DNA of 64,000 bases from Chitinophagaceae bacterium (GTDB lineage Bacteria > Bacteroidota > Bacteroidia > Chitinophagales > Chitinophagaceae): positions 1 through 64,000 of the forward strand of contig JAACZQ010000014.1 of NCBI GenBank assembly GCA_009996675.1, given 5' to 3'. Position numbers and translations under genes: made by a program. Numbering within the stretch: the first letter of the stretch is position 1; each line of letters opens with the position of its first letter. Shown here one piece after another: positions 26,143 through 34,813 of this stretch. The notes beneath the pieces are model-generated. The model was not told where the DNA came from. It saw only the letters and a list, made by a program, of their open reading frames with translations, and ran no database searches.

Positions 26143-28247
26143 TTGCCACTGCCTCATCACCCGATACCGGGCGGTATCAACGGGCTTTATCGCCCGAATT
26201 ACTGCTCGAAGCCTATCAGCTCATGGTTACAGCCAAAACCATGTGTGATACCTATGAAGCCAACCGGCCGGTTTGCAAATACGTGCATTCTACCTCAAGG
26301 GGGCATGAAGCCATACAGCTGGCCACGGGTCTGCAATTACTGCCCTGCGACTGGGTAAGTCCTTATTACCGCGACGACAGCATTATGTTATCCATCGGGT
26401 ACACACCTTATGAGCTTATGCTGCAATTGCTGGCCAAAAAAGAAGACCCCTTTTCCGGCGGCCGTTCTTATTACTGTCATCCCAGCAGCCGGGATACCCA
26501 TCGCCCCTTCATCATACACCAGAGCAGTGCTACCGGTATGCAAACCATACCCACAACCGGACTGGCCCAGGGCATACAGTACCTGGAACAAACGGAGAGT
26601 CCGCTGCTGCAGACTTTTGAAGGGCAGTTACCCATTGCTATCTGTTCGTTGGGTGATGGTAGTGTAACCGAGGGAGAAGTGAGTGAAGCCCTGCAGTTTG
26701 CATCGCTCAAGCAACTGCCCATCATTTACCTGGTACAGGATAATCAGTGGAGCATCAGTGCATCGGCCGATGAAGTGCGGGCACAAAATGCATACGATTA
26801 TGCCCAGGGTTTTAAAGGGCTCAAACGCTGGCAGTGTGATGGCAGCGATTTTGTGCGTAGTTATGAAACCATGGCGGAAGCCATTGCGTATACCCGTAGT
26901 GAAAGAAAACCCGCACTGGTACATGCCAAAGTGCCCTTGCTCGGTCACCATACCAGCGGTGTACGCCGCGAATTTTACCGTAACCGCGAAGATTTGTTGC
27001 GGCATGGTGTGTATGATCCCCTGCCCAAACTGCGTTTATTACTTACGGAAGTGGGTATACCCGATCATGAAGTGACGGCTATTGAAACAGCGGCTGCGGC
27101 AAGGGTAGCGGCCGATTTCCAGCGGGCACAGGCATCACCCGATCCCGATCCGGCTTCTGTGGAGCAGCATGTTTTTGCACCCACGCCGGTTAAAGAAGAG
27201 AAAGGGCAAAGAGCACCCAAAAATGGGGAGAAAGTATTGATGGTGGATGCGGCTTTGCATGCCGTAGAAGAAATCATGGAAGAATTTCCCGAAGCGGTAT
27301 TGTATGGTCAGGATGTAGGCGCCCGCCTGGGTGGCGTATTCCGCGAAGCAGCTACCCTGGGTGATAAGTTCGGATCACACCGGGTATTCAACACCGCTAT
27401 TCAGGAAGCATATATTGTGGGTTCCACGGCCGGTTTATCTGCCCTGGGTATGAAACCCATTGTAGAAGTACAGTTTGCCGATTATATCTATCCCGGCTTT
27501 AACCAGCTTGTAACCGAATTATCCAAATCCTGCTACCTCAGTCAGGGTAAGTTCCCCGTAGGTATGGTATTAAGGGTGCCCATTGGTGCTTATGGCGGTG
27601 GCGGCCCCTACCACAGCGGTAGTGTGGAAAGCACTTTGTTAACCATCAAAGGAATTAAAGTCGTTTATCCTTCCTGCGCAGCCGATATGAAAGGATTAAT
27701 GAAAGCGGCCTACCACGACCCCAATCCGGTAGTCATGCTGGAGCATAAAGGACTATACTGGAGTAAAGTGCCGGGTACGGAAGATGCCAAGACCATTGAG
27801 CCTGCCCGCGACTATATACTGCCCCTGGGTAAAGCCAACCTGGTACTGCAGGCCGATGCAGCACAGCTGCGTGCCGGTGCTACGGTTTGTGTGATTACCT
27901 ATGGCATGGGCGTATACTGGGCCAAAGCGGCGGCGGCGCAATTCCCCGGACAAGTGGAAGTGCTGGACCTGCGTACGCTGTTCCCGTTGGATGAAGAAGC
28001 TGTGTTTAACCTGGTGAAGAAACACGGAAAAGTGCTGGTATTGAGTGAGGAGCAACAAAACAACTCTTTTGCGGAAGCCCTGGCCCTGCGCATCAGCAAC
28101 CAGTGTTACCATTTCCTGGATGCCCGGGTAGAAGTCATGGGGTCCCTGAACCTACCCGCAGTACCCATTAACCTGGCCCTGGAAGCAGCCATGCTGCCCA
28201 ATGCCCAAACAGTGGCAGAACGATTGGGTAAATTGTTGGCTTACTAA
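26139..28247 (+). CDS. Fused alpha/beta 2-oxoacid dehydrogenase E1 component (702 aa)
   Basis: This is a thiamine-diphosphate-dependent E1 with both subunits in one chain. The alpha part (about 15-330) has YYRDDSIML, the ThDP motif beginning GDGSVTEGE and ending DNQWSIS, and HHTSGVRREFY. The beta part (about 365-702) has LYGQDVGARLGGVF, EAYIVGSTAGLSALGMKPIVE and a transketolase C-terminal domain. Such fusions usually serve branched-chain or related 2-oxoacid dehydrogenase complexes. No E2 or E3 gene is adjacent. It is translationally coupled to the FAH-family gene, and a second, larger E1 fusion lies at 52.0-54.4 kb. Confidence 0.92.
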   Translation: MIATASSPDTGRYQRALSPELLLEAYQLMVTAKTMCDTYEANRPVCKYVHSTSRGHEAIQLATGLQLLPCDWVSPYYRDDSIMLSIGYTPYELMLQLLAKKEDPFSGGRSYYCHPSSRDTHRPFIIHQSSATGMQTIPTTGLAQGIQYLEQTESPLLQTFEGQLPIAICSLGDGSVTEGEVSEALQFASLKQLPIIYLVQDNQWSISASADEVRAQNAYDYAQGFKGLKRWQCDGSDFVRSYETMAEAIAYTRSERKPALVHAKVPLLGHHTSGVRREFYRNREDLLRHGVYDPLPKLRLLLTEVGIPDHEVTAIETAAAARVAADFQRAQASPDPDPASVEQHVFAPTPVKEEKGQRAPKNGEKVLMVDAALHAVEEIMEEFPEAVLYGQDVGARLGGVFREAATLGDKFGSHRVFNTAIQEAYIVGSTAGLSALGMKPIVEVQFADYIYPGFNQLVTELSKSCYLSQGKFPVGMVLRVPIGAYGGGGPYHSGSVESTLLTIKGIKVVYPSCAADMKGLMKAAYHDPNPVVMLEHKGLYWSKVPGTEDAKTIEPARDYILPLGKANLVLQADAAQLRAGATVCVITYGMGVYWAKAAAAQFPGQVEVLDLRTLFPLDEEAVFNLVKKHGKVLVLSEEQQNNSFAEALALRISNQCYHFLDARVEVMGSLNLPAVPINLALEAAMLPNAQTVAERLGKLLAY

Positions 28248-28258
28248 AGCCAAACCCC

Positions 28259-28266
28259 TATATTTG
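28259..28266 (+). promoter_or_regulatory. -7 promoter element of tRNA-Met
   Basis: TATATTTG fits TAnnTTTG and lies 27 nt before the tRNA 5' end. The short leader contains CGTAAA/TTTACG, a possible small stem. Confidence 0.65.
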
Positions 28267-28293
28267 CACCCCGTAAACGAAAATTTACGAACC

Positions 28294-28367
28294 GGCGGGG
28301 TAGCTCAGGTGGTTAGAGCGTTGGATTCATAACCCAAAGGTCTCGGGTTCAACTCCCGATCCCGCTA
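28294..28367 (+). tRNA. tRNA-Met (anticodon CAT)
   Basis: A full cloverleaf can be drawn: acceptor GGCGGGG / TCCCGCT (28294-28300, 28360-28366; G-U at both ends), D arm GCTC/GAGC, anticodon loop TTCATAA with CAT at 28328-28330, T arm TCGGG/CCCGA with loop TTCAACT, and discriminator A. CCA is not encoded. The anticodon stem has an A-C mismatch at 31-39. It lacks the initiator GGG/CCC stem, so it is elongator Met; tRNA-Ile with a modified CAT anticodon is less likely. Confidence 0.9.
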
Positions 28368-28385
28368 CATGTCCGACGACTGCAT

Positions 28386-28405
28386 GTCGCTAAAGCTTTA
28401 GCGAC
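28386..28405. repeat. 20-bp perfect palindrome behind tRNA-Met
   Basis: GTCGCTAAAGCTTTAGCGAC is its own reverse complement. Outer bases GTCCGAC (28371-28377) and GTTGGAC (28406-28412) can also pair, giving a larger interrupted hairpin directly downstream of the tRNA. Confidence 0.75.
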
Positions 28406-28421
28406 GTTGGACCAATCATAT

Positions 28422-28450
28422 AAGAGTCTTCTCAGGAAGGCTCTTTTTTT
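28422..28450 (+). terminator. Terminator of tRNA-Met
   Basis: A 10-bp stem AAGAGTCTTC / GAAGGCTCTT (one G-U) with loop TCAG is followed by a T tract. Confidence 0.85.
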
Positions 28451-28596
28451 ATGCCTGAACCCAAAGATCTGATCAGCAATGATCAACTGCGAAATACCAT
28501 CAATTGAATATGCTTAATCTGTGCATCTGTGGCAGCCATCTGAACTAATCATGCACGAACTGGTAAAACGATCAGATCAAACCCTAATTTTAATAG

Positions 28597-29004
28597 ATGG
28601 AAAGATTCATCGGACAGCTATCATTACTGGTCAGGGATTATGACGAAGCATTGGATTTTTATATCAATACCCTGGGCTTTGAATTGGTAGCAGATACCGT
28701 ACTTACGCCCCAAAAAAGATGGGTGGTCATCAAACCAGCCAATACCCAAAACCAGGGCTGTCAGCTACTCCTGGCCCGGGCGGCAGATGCCCGGCAGGAA
28801 GCATGTATTGGCAACCAGTCCGGCGGCCGGGTCTGGCTCTTCTTGTATACCGATGATTTTGAGCGGGATTATGACCTATTGCAACGCAAAGGCGTAACCA
28901 TTGTAAGACCACCCAGCCAGGAAGTCTATGGCAGGGTACTCGTCTTCCAGGATTTATATGGTAATCTGTGGGATCTGATTGAGCCCGATCCAACTGTTGG
29001 GTAA
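28597..29004 (+). CDS. VOC (glyoxalase/bleomycin-resistance) family protein
   Basis: The 135-aa protein is one vicinal-oxygen-chelate domain: LSLLVRDYDEALDFYINTLGFEL at the start, a central strand WLFLYTDDFERDYDLLQRKGV, and FQDLYGNLWDLIEP at the end with the usual metal-side Glu. Members of this family dimerise to form a metal site, but functions vary widely and none can be assigned here. It stands alone between the tRNA and an AT-rich patch. Confidence 0.85.
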   Translation: MERFIGQLSLLVRDYDEALDFYINTLGFELVADTVLTPQKRWVVIKPANTQNQGCQLLLARAADARQEACIGNQSGGRVWLFLYTDDFERDYDLLQRKGVTIVRPPSQEVYGRVLVFQDLYGNLWDLIEPDPTVG

Positions 29005-29287
29005 CCCGCATTTTGTCTATATCTTATTGTATTTACCGTAATCTGCCAGCCCTTTCCTTCCTATTGCGGGCACACCCGGCAACCTGCTTGAATTTTCCTT
29101 GAAAACGATTAAGTTTATAAATATGATTTTGATTGCCTAAAAGTTGATTTGTGATAGTAATTTAGATAGGGATAGGTATAGAGGCCTTTTTAGTTCATCA
29201 GCAAATCAAGATTCTTAGGGTGTGCAAAATTGACTTCATAAAATCGGATAAGTTTTTTCTTAAATGACTAATTAAATAAATAAACCT

Positions 29288-29896
29288 ATGCAGCCTAAAA
29301 CTATTAATGGTATTAATTACAATTTTTACTATTTAAAAGGGACAGTTGTGGGGAAAGAAAAAACATCTCGAACAGATGTTTATGGTGGTGGCGGACACTA
29401 TAATAGCGCAACAGGATATACTACACCTGTTTCAATTAGTTCAACAACTACCATTAAAGACATTATTTATGTAAAAGATAATAACGGTAAAGAACATGAG
29501 ATATCTCTAACAAATTGGGATATCTCTGGCAGGGAAGGACACGAGATGCTCTTTATATGGGCGGTACCAGAAGGTAGTAAGTATGGAACCTATCTCGCTA
29601 TCAAAAACATGACTACCGATAGAACATATACCGATACTGCACAGTTAAAAAAATTAACCAGGCATAGTGCTGCTCTGCTATATGCATTGTTTTGTATCCC
29701 AGCTTTTCTTGTTGGTTATGCTGGCTGTTCTTCAATATCAGGACCTGATTACAGAGGCAATCTCGGTGGCATTATTTTAGCAGCAATCGTAGCATTTATT
29801 CCCAATGCGTTATATCAAAAAGCTGTTTTTTATAAATCATCTGAGTATCAAAAATTTATTACAGAGATCAACAGTATTGTTCATCAAGTCAATTAA
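29288..29896 (+). CDS. Hypothetical membrane protein, AT-rich gene
   Basis: I do not recognise a named family. The 202-aa protein has a soluble N-terminal half rich in Thr/Ser/Gly and beta strands (a GGGGHYNSATGY segment, then IKDIIYVKDNNGKEHEI) and two membrane helices (about 130-150 and 158-178), ending in a charged tail. The layout, a beta domain with Thr-rich hairpin followed by two helices, suggests a membrane-anchored beta module. Base composition is clearly more AT-rich than the flanking housekeeping genes, and the next small gene starts 4 nt after its stop. Transfer from elsewhere is possible. Confidence 0.7.
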   Translation: MQPKTINGINYNFYYLKGTVVGKEKTSRTDVYGGGGHYNSATGYTTPVSISSTTTIKDIIYVKDNNGKEHEISLTNWDISGREGHEMLFIWAVPEGSKYGTYLAIKNMTTDRTYTDTAQLKKLTRHSAALLYALFCIPAFLVGYAGCSSISGPDYRGNLGGIILAAIVAFIPNALYQKAVFYKSSEYQKFITEINSIVHQVN

Positions 29897-29900
29897 AGTT

Positions 29901-30113
29901 ATGCAACCAGAAAGTCCTATCATGCCAACTGGCAATGAGCGAGAAGATAAATTATCTTCTTTGCTGATGGTCATGTCGTTTTTGTTTCCAATAGTGGGAG
30001 TTGTCCTTTTTTTTGCCAAAAAGGAAACTGAACCCAAATCTGCTAAGCTTGCGCTCCTTTTAGGAATTGCAGGATTTGCTTTAGGTATTTATCTGTTTGT
30101 ACTGAGAGAATGA
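29901..30113 (+). CDS. Small two-helix membrane protein
   Basis: This 70-aa product starts at an ATG 4 nt after the preceding stop. It has two hydrophobic segments (LLMVMSFLFPIVGVVLFFA and LALLLGIAGFALGIYLFVL) separated by a charged KKETEPKS loop. Function is unknown; it resembles small DUF-type membrane proteins with a GLVLFF-like first helix. The reading frame is open further upstream to 29805 inside the previous gene, but the later start gives the non-overlapping, operon-like arrangement. Confidence 0.6.
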   Translation: MQPESPIMPTGNEREDKLSSLLMVMSFLFPIVGVVLFFAKKETEPKSAKLALLLGIAGFALGIYLFVLRE

Positions 30114-30367
30114 TATAATAGTAAAATTAATATTTATTAACTTGTTTTACTGTTTATCCATATCAGTTACATGAAACAACAGCAGACCTAAAAGTTGGGA
30201 ATGGTTCAGGCATAAACTTGCCTTTTCATATCGAACCATTACCAGCAATTCCCCAAGGGGAGTCTGTAGAAAAGACCTTGCTATGGTCTAACAACTACCA
30301 CCCTAATCCATTGATTTGCTGAGTATCATCGGCCGGATGGTCAAGCCATTTTCCGGACCAATTGTCA

Positions 30368-30403
30368 AAGGTCCGCAGGAAAATCATCCTGCGGACCTTT
30401 TTT
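30368..30403 (+). terminator. Strong hairpin terminator
   Basis: A 13-bp stem AAGGTCCGCAGGA / TCCTGCGGACCTT with a 6-nt loop is followed by more Ts. It lies 255 nt after the nearest gene stop, so something transcribed between 30114 and 30368 (an untranslated RNA or a lost gene) is plausible. Confidence 0.85.
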
Positions 30404-30482
30404 CGGGATAGTAATAAGTATTAACTGTTTCAAAATCAATATAAAACCGTTATTAAGCCCCTACTGAGCCGCTCTTTATAGA

Positions 30483-30537
30483 GGCGGCTTATAGGCGGCT
30501 CATAGGCGGCTTTGATGCGGCTTAAAGGCGGCTTACC
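30483..30537. repeat. Five-unit 11-bp tandem repeat
   Basis: Units: GGCGGCTTATA, GGCGGCTCATA, GGCGGCTTTGA, TGCGGCTTAAA, GGCGGCTTACC. The GCGGCT core is invariant. The period of about one DNA helical turn would place the cores on the same face. No gene covers it. Confidence 0.88.
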
Positions 30538-30841
30538 GGCCTGAACACCCCCAACATCAAACGAAGCCCCGATCATGTCTCCTATTCCGGTTACAGGAAA
30601 GAACCGAAAATGAATGCCGGAACGGCATTCGGCCTCACCGCTATGGCAGCAGTTCTGGTAATTGTTTAATTTGTACTACCTATCCAGGCCCCTTTAAAGA
30701 ATAGAAGCTCGTTTGAGCAATTATTGGTGTTCAGAGAAGCCGTTGTGAAACAGGGCATTCGTATAGGTCGATAAAGAAGATACCAGGGACTTTGTTAGGC
30801 CCATACCCATCCGGAATAGTAATTGTTAATCACAGTAACGC

Positions 30842-31270
30842 ATGAAAACAACCAGCACGCTCAGCAGGCAGCCGGGCAAAAAAAGCAAAACAATCCTTAT
30901 AGTACTGGCAGTATTGAGTTTAATAATGTTCTTCAACATAACCGTTATGGCACAGAACCCCAACCAGATGGTAAGACTGGCAAAGATTACAGTGGACCCC
31001 ATGCAGTTAAAAGCGTATCATGCTGCATTGCAGGAACAAATGACAACAGCCGTAGGGGTTGAGAAAGGGGTGTTGACTTACTATGCCATGGCCGATAAAA
31101 ACAACCCGGCCCATATTACCATCCTGGAAATTTATGCCGATACTGCAGCCTATCAACTGCATATCAATACGCCACACTTCAAAAAATACAAAGACACCGT
31201 AAAAGACATGGTGCAGTCGCTGGAACTGGTAGATGTAAAGCTGTTGGGAGTGGCCCGGAAACCGGATTGA
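30842..31270 (+). CDS. Exported ABM-domain (quinol monooxygenase-like) protein
   Basis: The 142-aa protein has an N-terminal hydrophobic segment (ILIVLAVLSLIMFFNITVMAQ) that reads as a signal peptide or anchor with a long charged n-region, followed by an antibiotic-biosynthesis-monooxygenase fold: VRLAKITVDPMQLKAYHAALQE, ITILEIYADTAAYQLH and HFKKYKDTVKDMV. These dimeric alpha+beta barrels include YgiN-like quinol monooxygenases; most have no signal peptide, so a periplasmic copy is a little unusual. Substrate unknown. Confidence 0.83.
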   Translation: MKTTSTLSRQPGKKSKTILIVLAVLSLIMFFNITVMAQNPNQMVRLAKITVDPMQLKAYHAALQEQMTTAVGVEKGVLTYYAMADKNNPAHITILEIYADTAAYQLHINTPHFKKYKDTVKDMVQSLELVDVKLLGVARKPD

Positions 31271-31444
31271 TGCATCCATCATGTAAAACACGGACAGATA
31301 TGCCGGATCACGACTTTTCCATCAATCGTTTGGTAGTGCCGGAGAAGACATTTACATTCGGTAAGAGGTATCCCTGCTAAGAAAGAGAATACTTATCTGT
31401 ACAGACGATCATTGCTCTAGCCATTAAAACCCAAGGACAAATCA

Positions 31445-32146
31445 ATGGAACAAACACAATTAGTGAAAACAGCCAGGGTTGCGGGAATATGGTATTTGAT
31501 GTTGGCGGCATCCGGAATGCTGGGATTCATGGTATATCATGACAAAATATTTGTGTCGGATAATCCGGGTCAGACACTCAGTAATCTGACAGAACAGGTA
31601 TCAGTTGCCCGGATAAGGTTACTGTTTGAGTTAATCATCATTGTATCGCAGGCACTGGCAGCTGTATGGTTTTATAAACTGTTTCATCCTATTAATAAAA
31701 CGGCTGCTGTTGCCATTGCCCTCTGGGGAACCGTTAATGCAGTGGCTATTATGGTCAGTGCCATTGCCATGTATTCAGCCATCGGTATAACAACAGCAAC
31801 TTTTTCGGTTGAAGAGAAAACACGCATGGTGCAAATCCTGACCAGTATCATCCGGAATGCCTGGAACATTGGTGGTCTGTTTTTCGGTTTATGGTTGATT
31901 CCCATGGGATCTCTTATCATCAGTTCCGGACGAATGCCCAAATTACTGGGAGGCATACTGATCTTAGGTGGTATTGGCTACCTGGTACAGACTTTTCTGA
32001 AATCCATGGGTGTACAAGGATCTTATCTGGGTATGCTGGTGATGCCTGCCACCGCAGCAGAATTATGGATGATCGGGTATTTGCTGGTGTTTGGCATACG
32101 ACCTGCTATTGATCATAGCAGCAGCCAGGCAAGAGCAGACACTTAA
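31445..32146 (+). CDS. DUF4386 family membrane protein
   Basis: The 233-aa protein starts with the DUF4386 pattern (ARVAGIWYLMLAASGMLGFMV) and has about six membrane helices, with the loop VSVARIRLLFELIIIVSQALAAVWFYKLFHPINK typical of the family. Function is unknown. Its 3' end overlaps the convergent hypothetical gene by 4 nt. Confidence 0.85.
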   Translation: MEQTQLVKTARVAGIWYLMLAASGMLGFMVYHDKIFVSDNPGQTLSNLTEQVSVARIRLLFELIIIVSQALAAVWFYKLFHPINKTAAVAIALWGTVNAVAIMVSAIAMYSAIGITTATFSVEEKTRMVQILTSIIRNAWNIGGLFFGLWLIPMGSLIISSGRMPKLLGGILILGGIGYLVQTFLKSMGVQGSYLGMLVMPATAAELWMIGYLLVFGIRPAIDHSSSQARADT

Positions 32147-32643
32147 TTCGCCTTCCATATCCGAAAATATTCATTCCGGCTTAAGTCACTTCGCTGAATC
32201 GAGTACGTAAAATCAGCCGCTGCTCCGGTGGATACAATCAACCGGTAAAAACCACCCGCAAAATAGGTAGTAGCAGCCACCTGCTTCCAGCGATACCTTT
32301 GCTGTCCCAGCAGATGTGTGATGAATTTCCGGTAACAGGAATCGCAGGAAAGTCGGTATGTTTCCTGCCGGCATTTACCTGATGCATCAAACAGTAAGTC
32401 AATATCCAGGTGTTGCACCGATGTATCGCGTAACTGGAATTGAAGACTGCTGTCGGTTTCCCGGATCAGGGTTTTGTATTGGTCCGGGTTAAAGTATTTG
32501 TTGAGTTGCCTGCGTGCTTTCTCTTTAGAGCTGTTGATGTATTGCTGTGCGAAGCAGGAGGTAGACCATGCGCTGATCAGCAGCAGTAACGCCAGCCTGA
32601 TCATTGTAAATATTGTGCAGCTCCGTTTTTGTATAGCGCTCAT
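32143..32643 (-). CDS. Hypothetical secreted protein
   Basis: No family is recognised. The 166-aa product has a signal peptide (MIRLALLLLISAWSTSCFAQ) preceded by 13 residues if the ATG at 32643 is used. That ATG overlaps the stop of the upstream membrane gene in an ATGA arrangement, so it is kept; ATG at 32604 is the alternative. The mature part has a cysteine pair (LSCDSCYRKF), mixed charge and no repeats. Confidence 0.65.
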   Translation of the reverse strand: MSAIQKRSCTIFTMIRLALLLLISAWSTSCFAQQYINSSKEKARRQLNKYFNPDQYKTLIRETDSSLQFQLRDTSVQHLDIDLLFDASGKCRQETYRLSCDSCYRKFITHLLGQQRYRWKQVAATTYFAGGFYRLIVSTGAAADFTYSIQRSDLSRNEYFRIWKAN

Positions 32644-33326
32644 TGAACAGTTGTTTTACGCATCAATTGCCGTATCGTTGCCAGGTGTGCGAGCAATACC
32701 AGCGGTACAATACAACCTGGTAACCACACAAAAGGAAAATATAAAACCGCCATATTGGGCTGGTCAAACGCAAACTGCTGAAAAGGGAAGGGGGCTGATA
32801 AGACTGCATTGATCACAATATTCAACAGGAGACCCAGGCAGATGAAATTCCAGATCAGCAGAATGGTTTTCGGTAAAGTCTTTCTGATAAAGCCGAAATA
32901 AAAAACAACAGGTGCTGTTAGTCCCGACAGAATGTCAAAATTCCTGCCTTCAAAAGTCATGAGTTGCGGAACCCAGTGGTGCGAATATAACCAGAACAGC
33001 ACGAGCTCAACGGGTATGCGGACTGTATGCAGCAAGGTTAATGTTTTGCCGTCCAGTCCGTTGAGGTATTCTTTGCCTTTGGCAGTGATGAATAAACAGA
33101 TGATACAGATGAGTGGCGGCAATACCAGTAACATAAACCTGGGCGGTGTGCCGGTGGTTTGGGTATAGAAACCGGTGATGGCAATAAAAGCCTGTATGGC
33201 AATCCAGGTCAGCAAAACAATCATGGTGAGGTTGGGATGTAGGCGGGCAGCTTTATAAAACAGGCCAACAGTAACCAGGGTTGTTAGTATAAAGCAAATG
33301 CCGATATAATAGGGCAGATTTTCCAT
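32640..33326 (-). CDS. Hypothetical multi-span membrane protein
   Basis: The 228-aa protein has about seven hydrophobic helices starting with YYIGICFILTTLVTVGLFYKAA and ending with a basic C-terminus (RQLMRKTTVQ). No transporter or enzyme motif is visible. It is followed, with a 4-nt overlap, by the secreted hypothetical gene, so the two probably work together. Their role cannot be stated. Confidence 0.7.
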   Translation of the reverse strand: MENLPYYIGICFILTTLVTVGLFYKAARLHPNLTMIVLLTWIAIQAFIAITGFYTQTTGTPPRFMLLVLPPLICIICLFITAKGKEYLNGLDGKTLTLLHTVRIPVELVLFWLYSHHWVPQLMTFEGRNFDILSGLTAPVVFYFGFIRKTLPKTILLIWNFICLGLLLNIVINAVLSAPFPFQQFAFDQPNMAVLYFPFVWLPGCIVPLVLLAHLATIRQLMRKTTVQ

Positions 33327-33505
33327 ACAGGGTTTTAAGAAAGATACAGCATTGCCCAGTTAAAGTGAAACCGTTCATCAAAATCAATATGGCTGTATTC
33401 TATGATTGGTGGGGCGGAACTGGCGAATGGGATGTTAAAAGCAGCGCAGGATTATTGCAGGGCCGTATGAATGAATTAACTTTAAGCATCACCGATCAAT
33501 TAAAT

Positions 33506-34765
33506 ATGTACATGCGAAAACTACTGAATCGCCTGTGTCTGTTGTTAATACTGGGTGTGTTAAACCAGCCTGTAGCAAACAGCCAAACCCGCGATTCCAT
33601 CCATTTCAAATATGCCGGTTATGAGGCATTTACACAAGAGGCCCGTGAGACCGGTAAACCCATACTCTTATATTTTACCGGAACAGGCTGCGGACTATGT
33701 GTGAAAATGGAACACCGGGTATTTACCCAGCCGGAAGTGTACCAGACGGTGAATGCAAAAATGATTCCTGTGGAGCTTTTTGATGATGCCGATAAGCCCA
33801 ATCCAGCCATCAAGCAACTGCGGGAAAAATACAATATCGTATCCAATCCCAGTTTTCTCTTTCTCGATGCTGACGGGAAGGTGATACATAAATCGGGTTA
33901 CCAGGAAAAGGAAGGGTTTGTAAAAGTGATGGAAGCGGCTTTTGGTTCAGATAATTATCGCTCCTGGATGGAAGCGTTTAAGCGTGGCGACTACCAGACG
34001 GAGACAGTGAATAAATTCCTGGCCATAGAACAAAGACCCCGTTTGTATGCCGAAGAGGGGTACCGTTGTATTGCTCAGGAAGTGCTGGATGCCTATTTCA
34101 GCAAGATTCCGCAAACGGCTTATCAGCAAACGGAAGTGTGGCAGATTGTCCGTGATTATGCTGATAATCCTTATTCAGCCATTATTCAAAACCTGTTGCT
34201 GCACACAAATCAATATGTAAAAGCATTTGGTCGGCAGGAAGTGTACCGGAAAATATATGAGCTGCTCAATACAGCCTGTTCGGGTAATACCAGTTCAGCG
34301 GCTTATCAACAGGCGGTTAAATATGTACGCGGTCTTAACCATCCGGTAGCAGGATTATACTGGCAGGTAAGGGCTTTGAATGATTCGGTGACGGCGGTTC
34401 AGCGACGGACTAAACCATCCTGGAAGCATTTTGTACAGCAATATGATACGCTGATCCGCAAGAACTGGCAGATCGCGGATTTATCTTACCGCATTTATGA
34501 TATTACCACCCACCTGATGGAACATACGCCTGGTGACCGATCTTCACTGCTGCTTGCCAGCCAGTGGTTGCATGCCGTAATTCAGGACCCGGCAAATGAA
34601 GACGAGGATTATTTTGCTGCTTATGCACAATCCTGTTTTCGTCTGGGTAATAAACAGCAGGCAGTAAGCTACCAGGAAAAAGCCATTGCCATAGCACAGA
34701 AGCACCATATTGATCAAGCGGATATACAAACCATGCAGGAACAGTTGCTGCAATACCGGCGATGA
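33506..34765 (+). CDS. Secreted thioredoxin-like protein
   Basis: From the ATG at 33506 the 419-aa product has a signal peptide (KLLNRLCLLLILGVLNQPVANSQ) and a thioredoxin-fold domain (about 32-140) with the redox motif CGLC (Cys62, Cys65) in LLYFTGTGCGLCVKMEH and the cis-Pro segment SNPSFLFLDADG. The remaining ~280 residues are helical, TPR-like, with a final QAVSYQEKAIAIAQKH. An upstream ATG at 33365 would bury the signal peptide behind 47 residues and is rejected. It is likely a periplasmic thiol reductase or disulfide exchanger. Confidence 0.82.
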   Translation: MYMRKLLNRLCLLLILGVLNQPVANSQTRDSIHFKYAGYEAFTQEARETGKPILLYFTGTGCGLCVKMEHRVFTQPEVYQTVNAKMIPVELFDDADKPNPAIKQLREKYNIVSNPSFLFLDADGKVIHKSGYQEKEGFVKVMEAAFGSDNYRSWMEAFKRGDYQTETVNKFLAIEQRPRLYAEEGYRCIAQEVLDAYFSKIPQTAYQQTEVWQIVRDYADNPYSAIIQNLLLHTNQYVKAFGRQEVYRKIYELLNTACSGNTSSAAYQQAVKYVRGLNHPVAGLYWQVRALNDSVTAVQRRTKPSWKHFVQQYDTLIRKNWQIADLSYRIYDITTHLMEHTPGDRSSLLLASQWLHAVIQDPANEDEDYFAAYAQSCFRLGNKQQAVSYQEKAIAIAQKHHIDQADIQTMQEQLLQYRR

Positions 34766-34813
34766 TATTTCCTTAGGCCATCAGAGTAACTGTTTTGCTA
34801 TTAGATTTACCCC

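Larger units (their letters stand above)
30114..30841. other. Gene-poor stretch with repeat and terminator
   Basis: No complete gene is seen. It contains a 63-codon open frame without a start codon (30131-30322), a strong hairpin terminator (30368-30403), an 11-bp tandem repeat (30483-30537) preceded by an inverted GAGCCGC/GGCGGCT hairpin, and otherwise unassigned sequence up to the ABM-like gene. Confidence 0.6.

Noticed and set aside
28294-28367. Initiator tRNA-Met
   Set aside because: The anticodon stem lacks the three consecutive G-C pairs of initiator tRNA.
33365-33505. Upstream start for the thioredoxin-like protein
   Set aside because: It would place the signal peptide 50 residues inside the protein.
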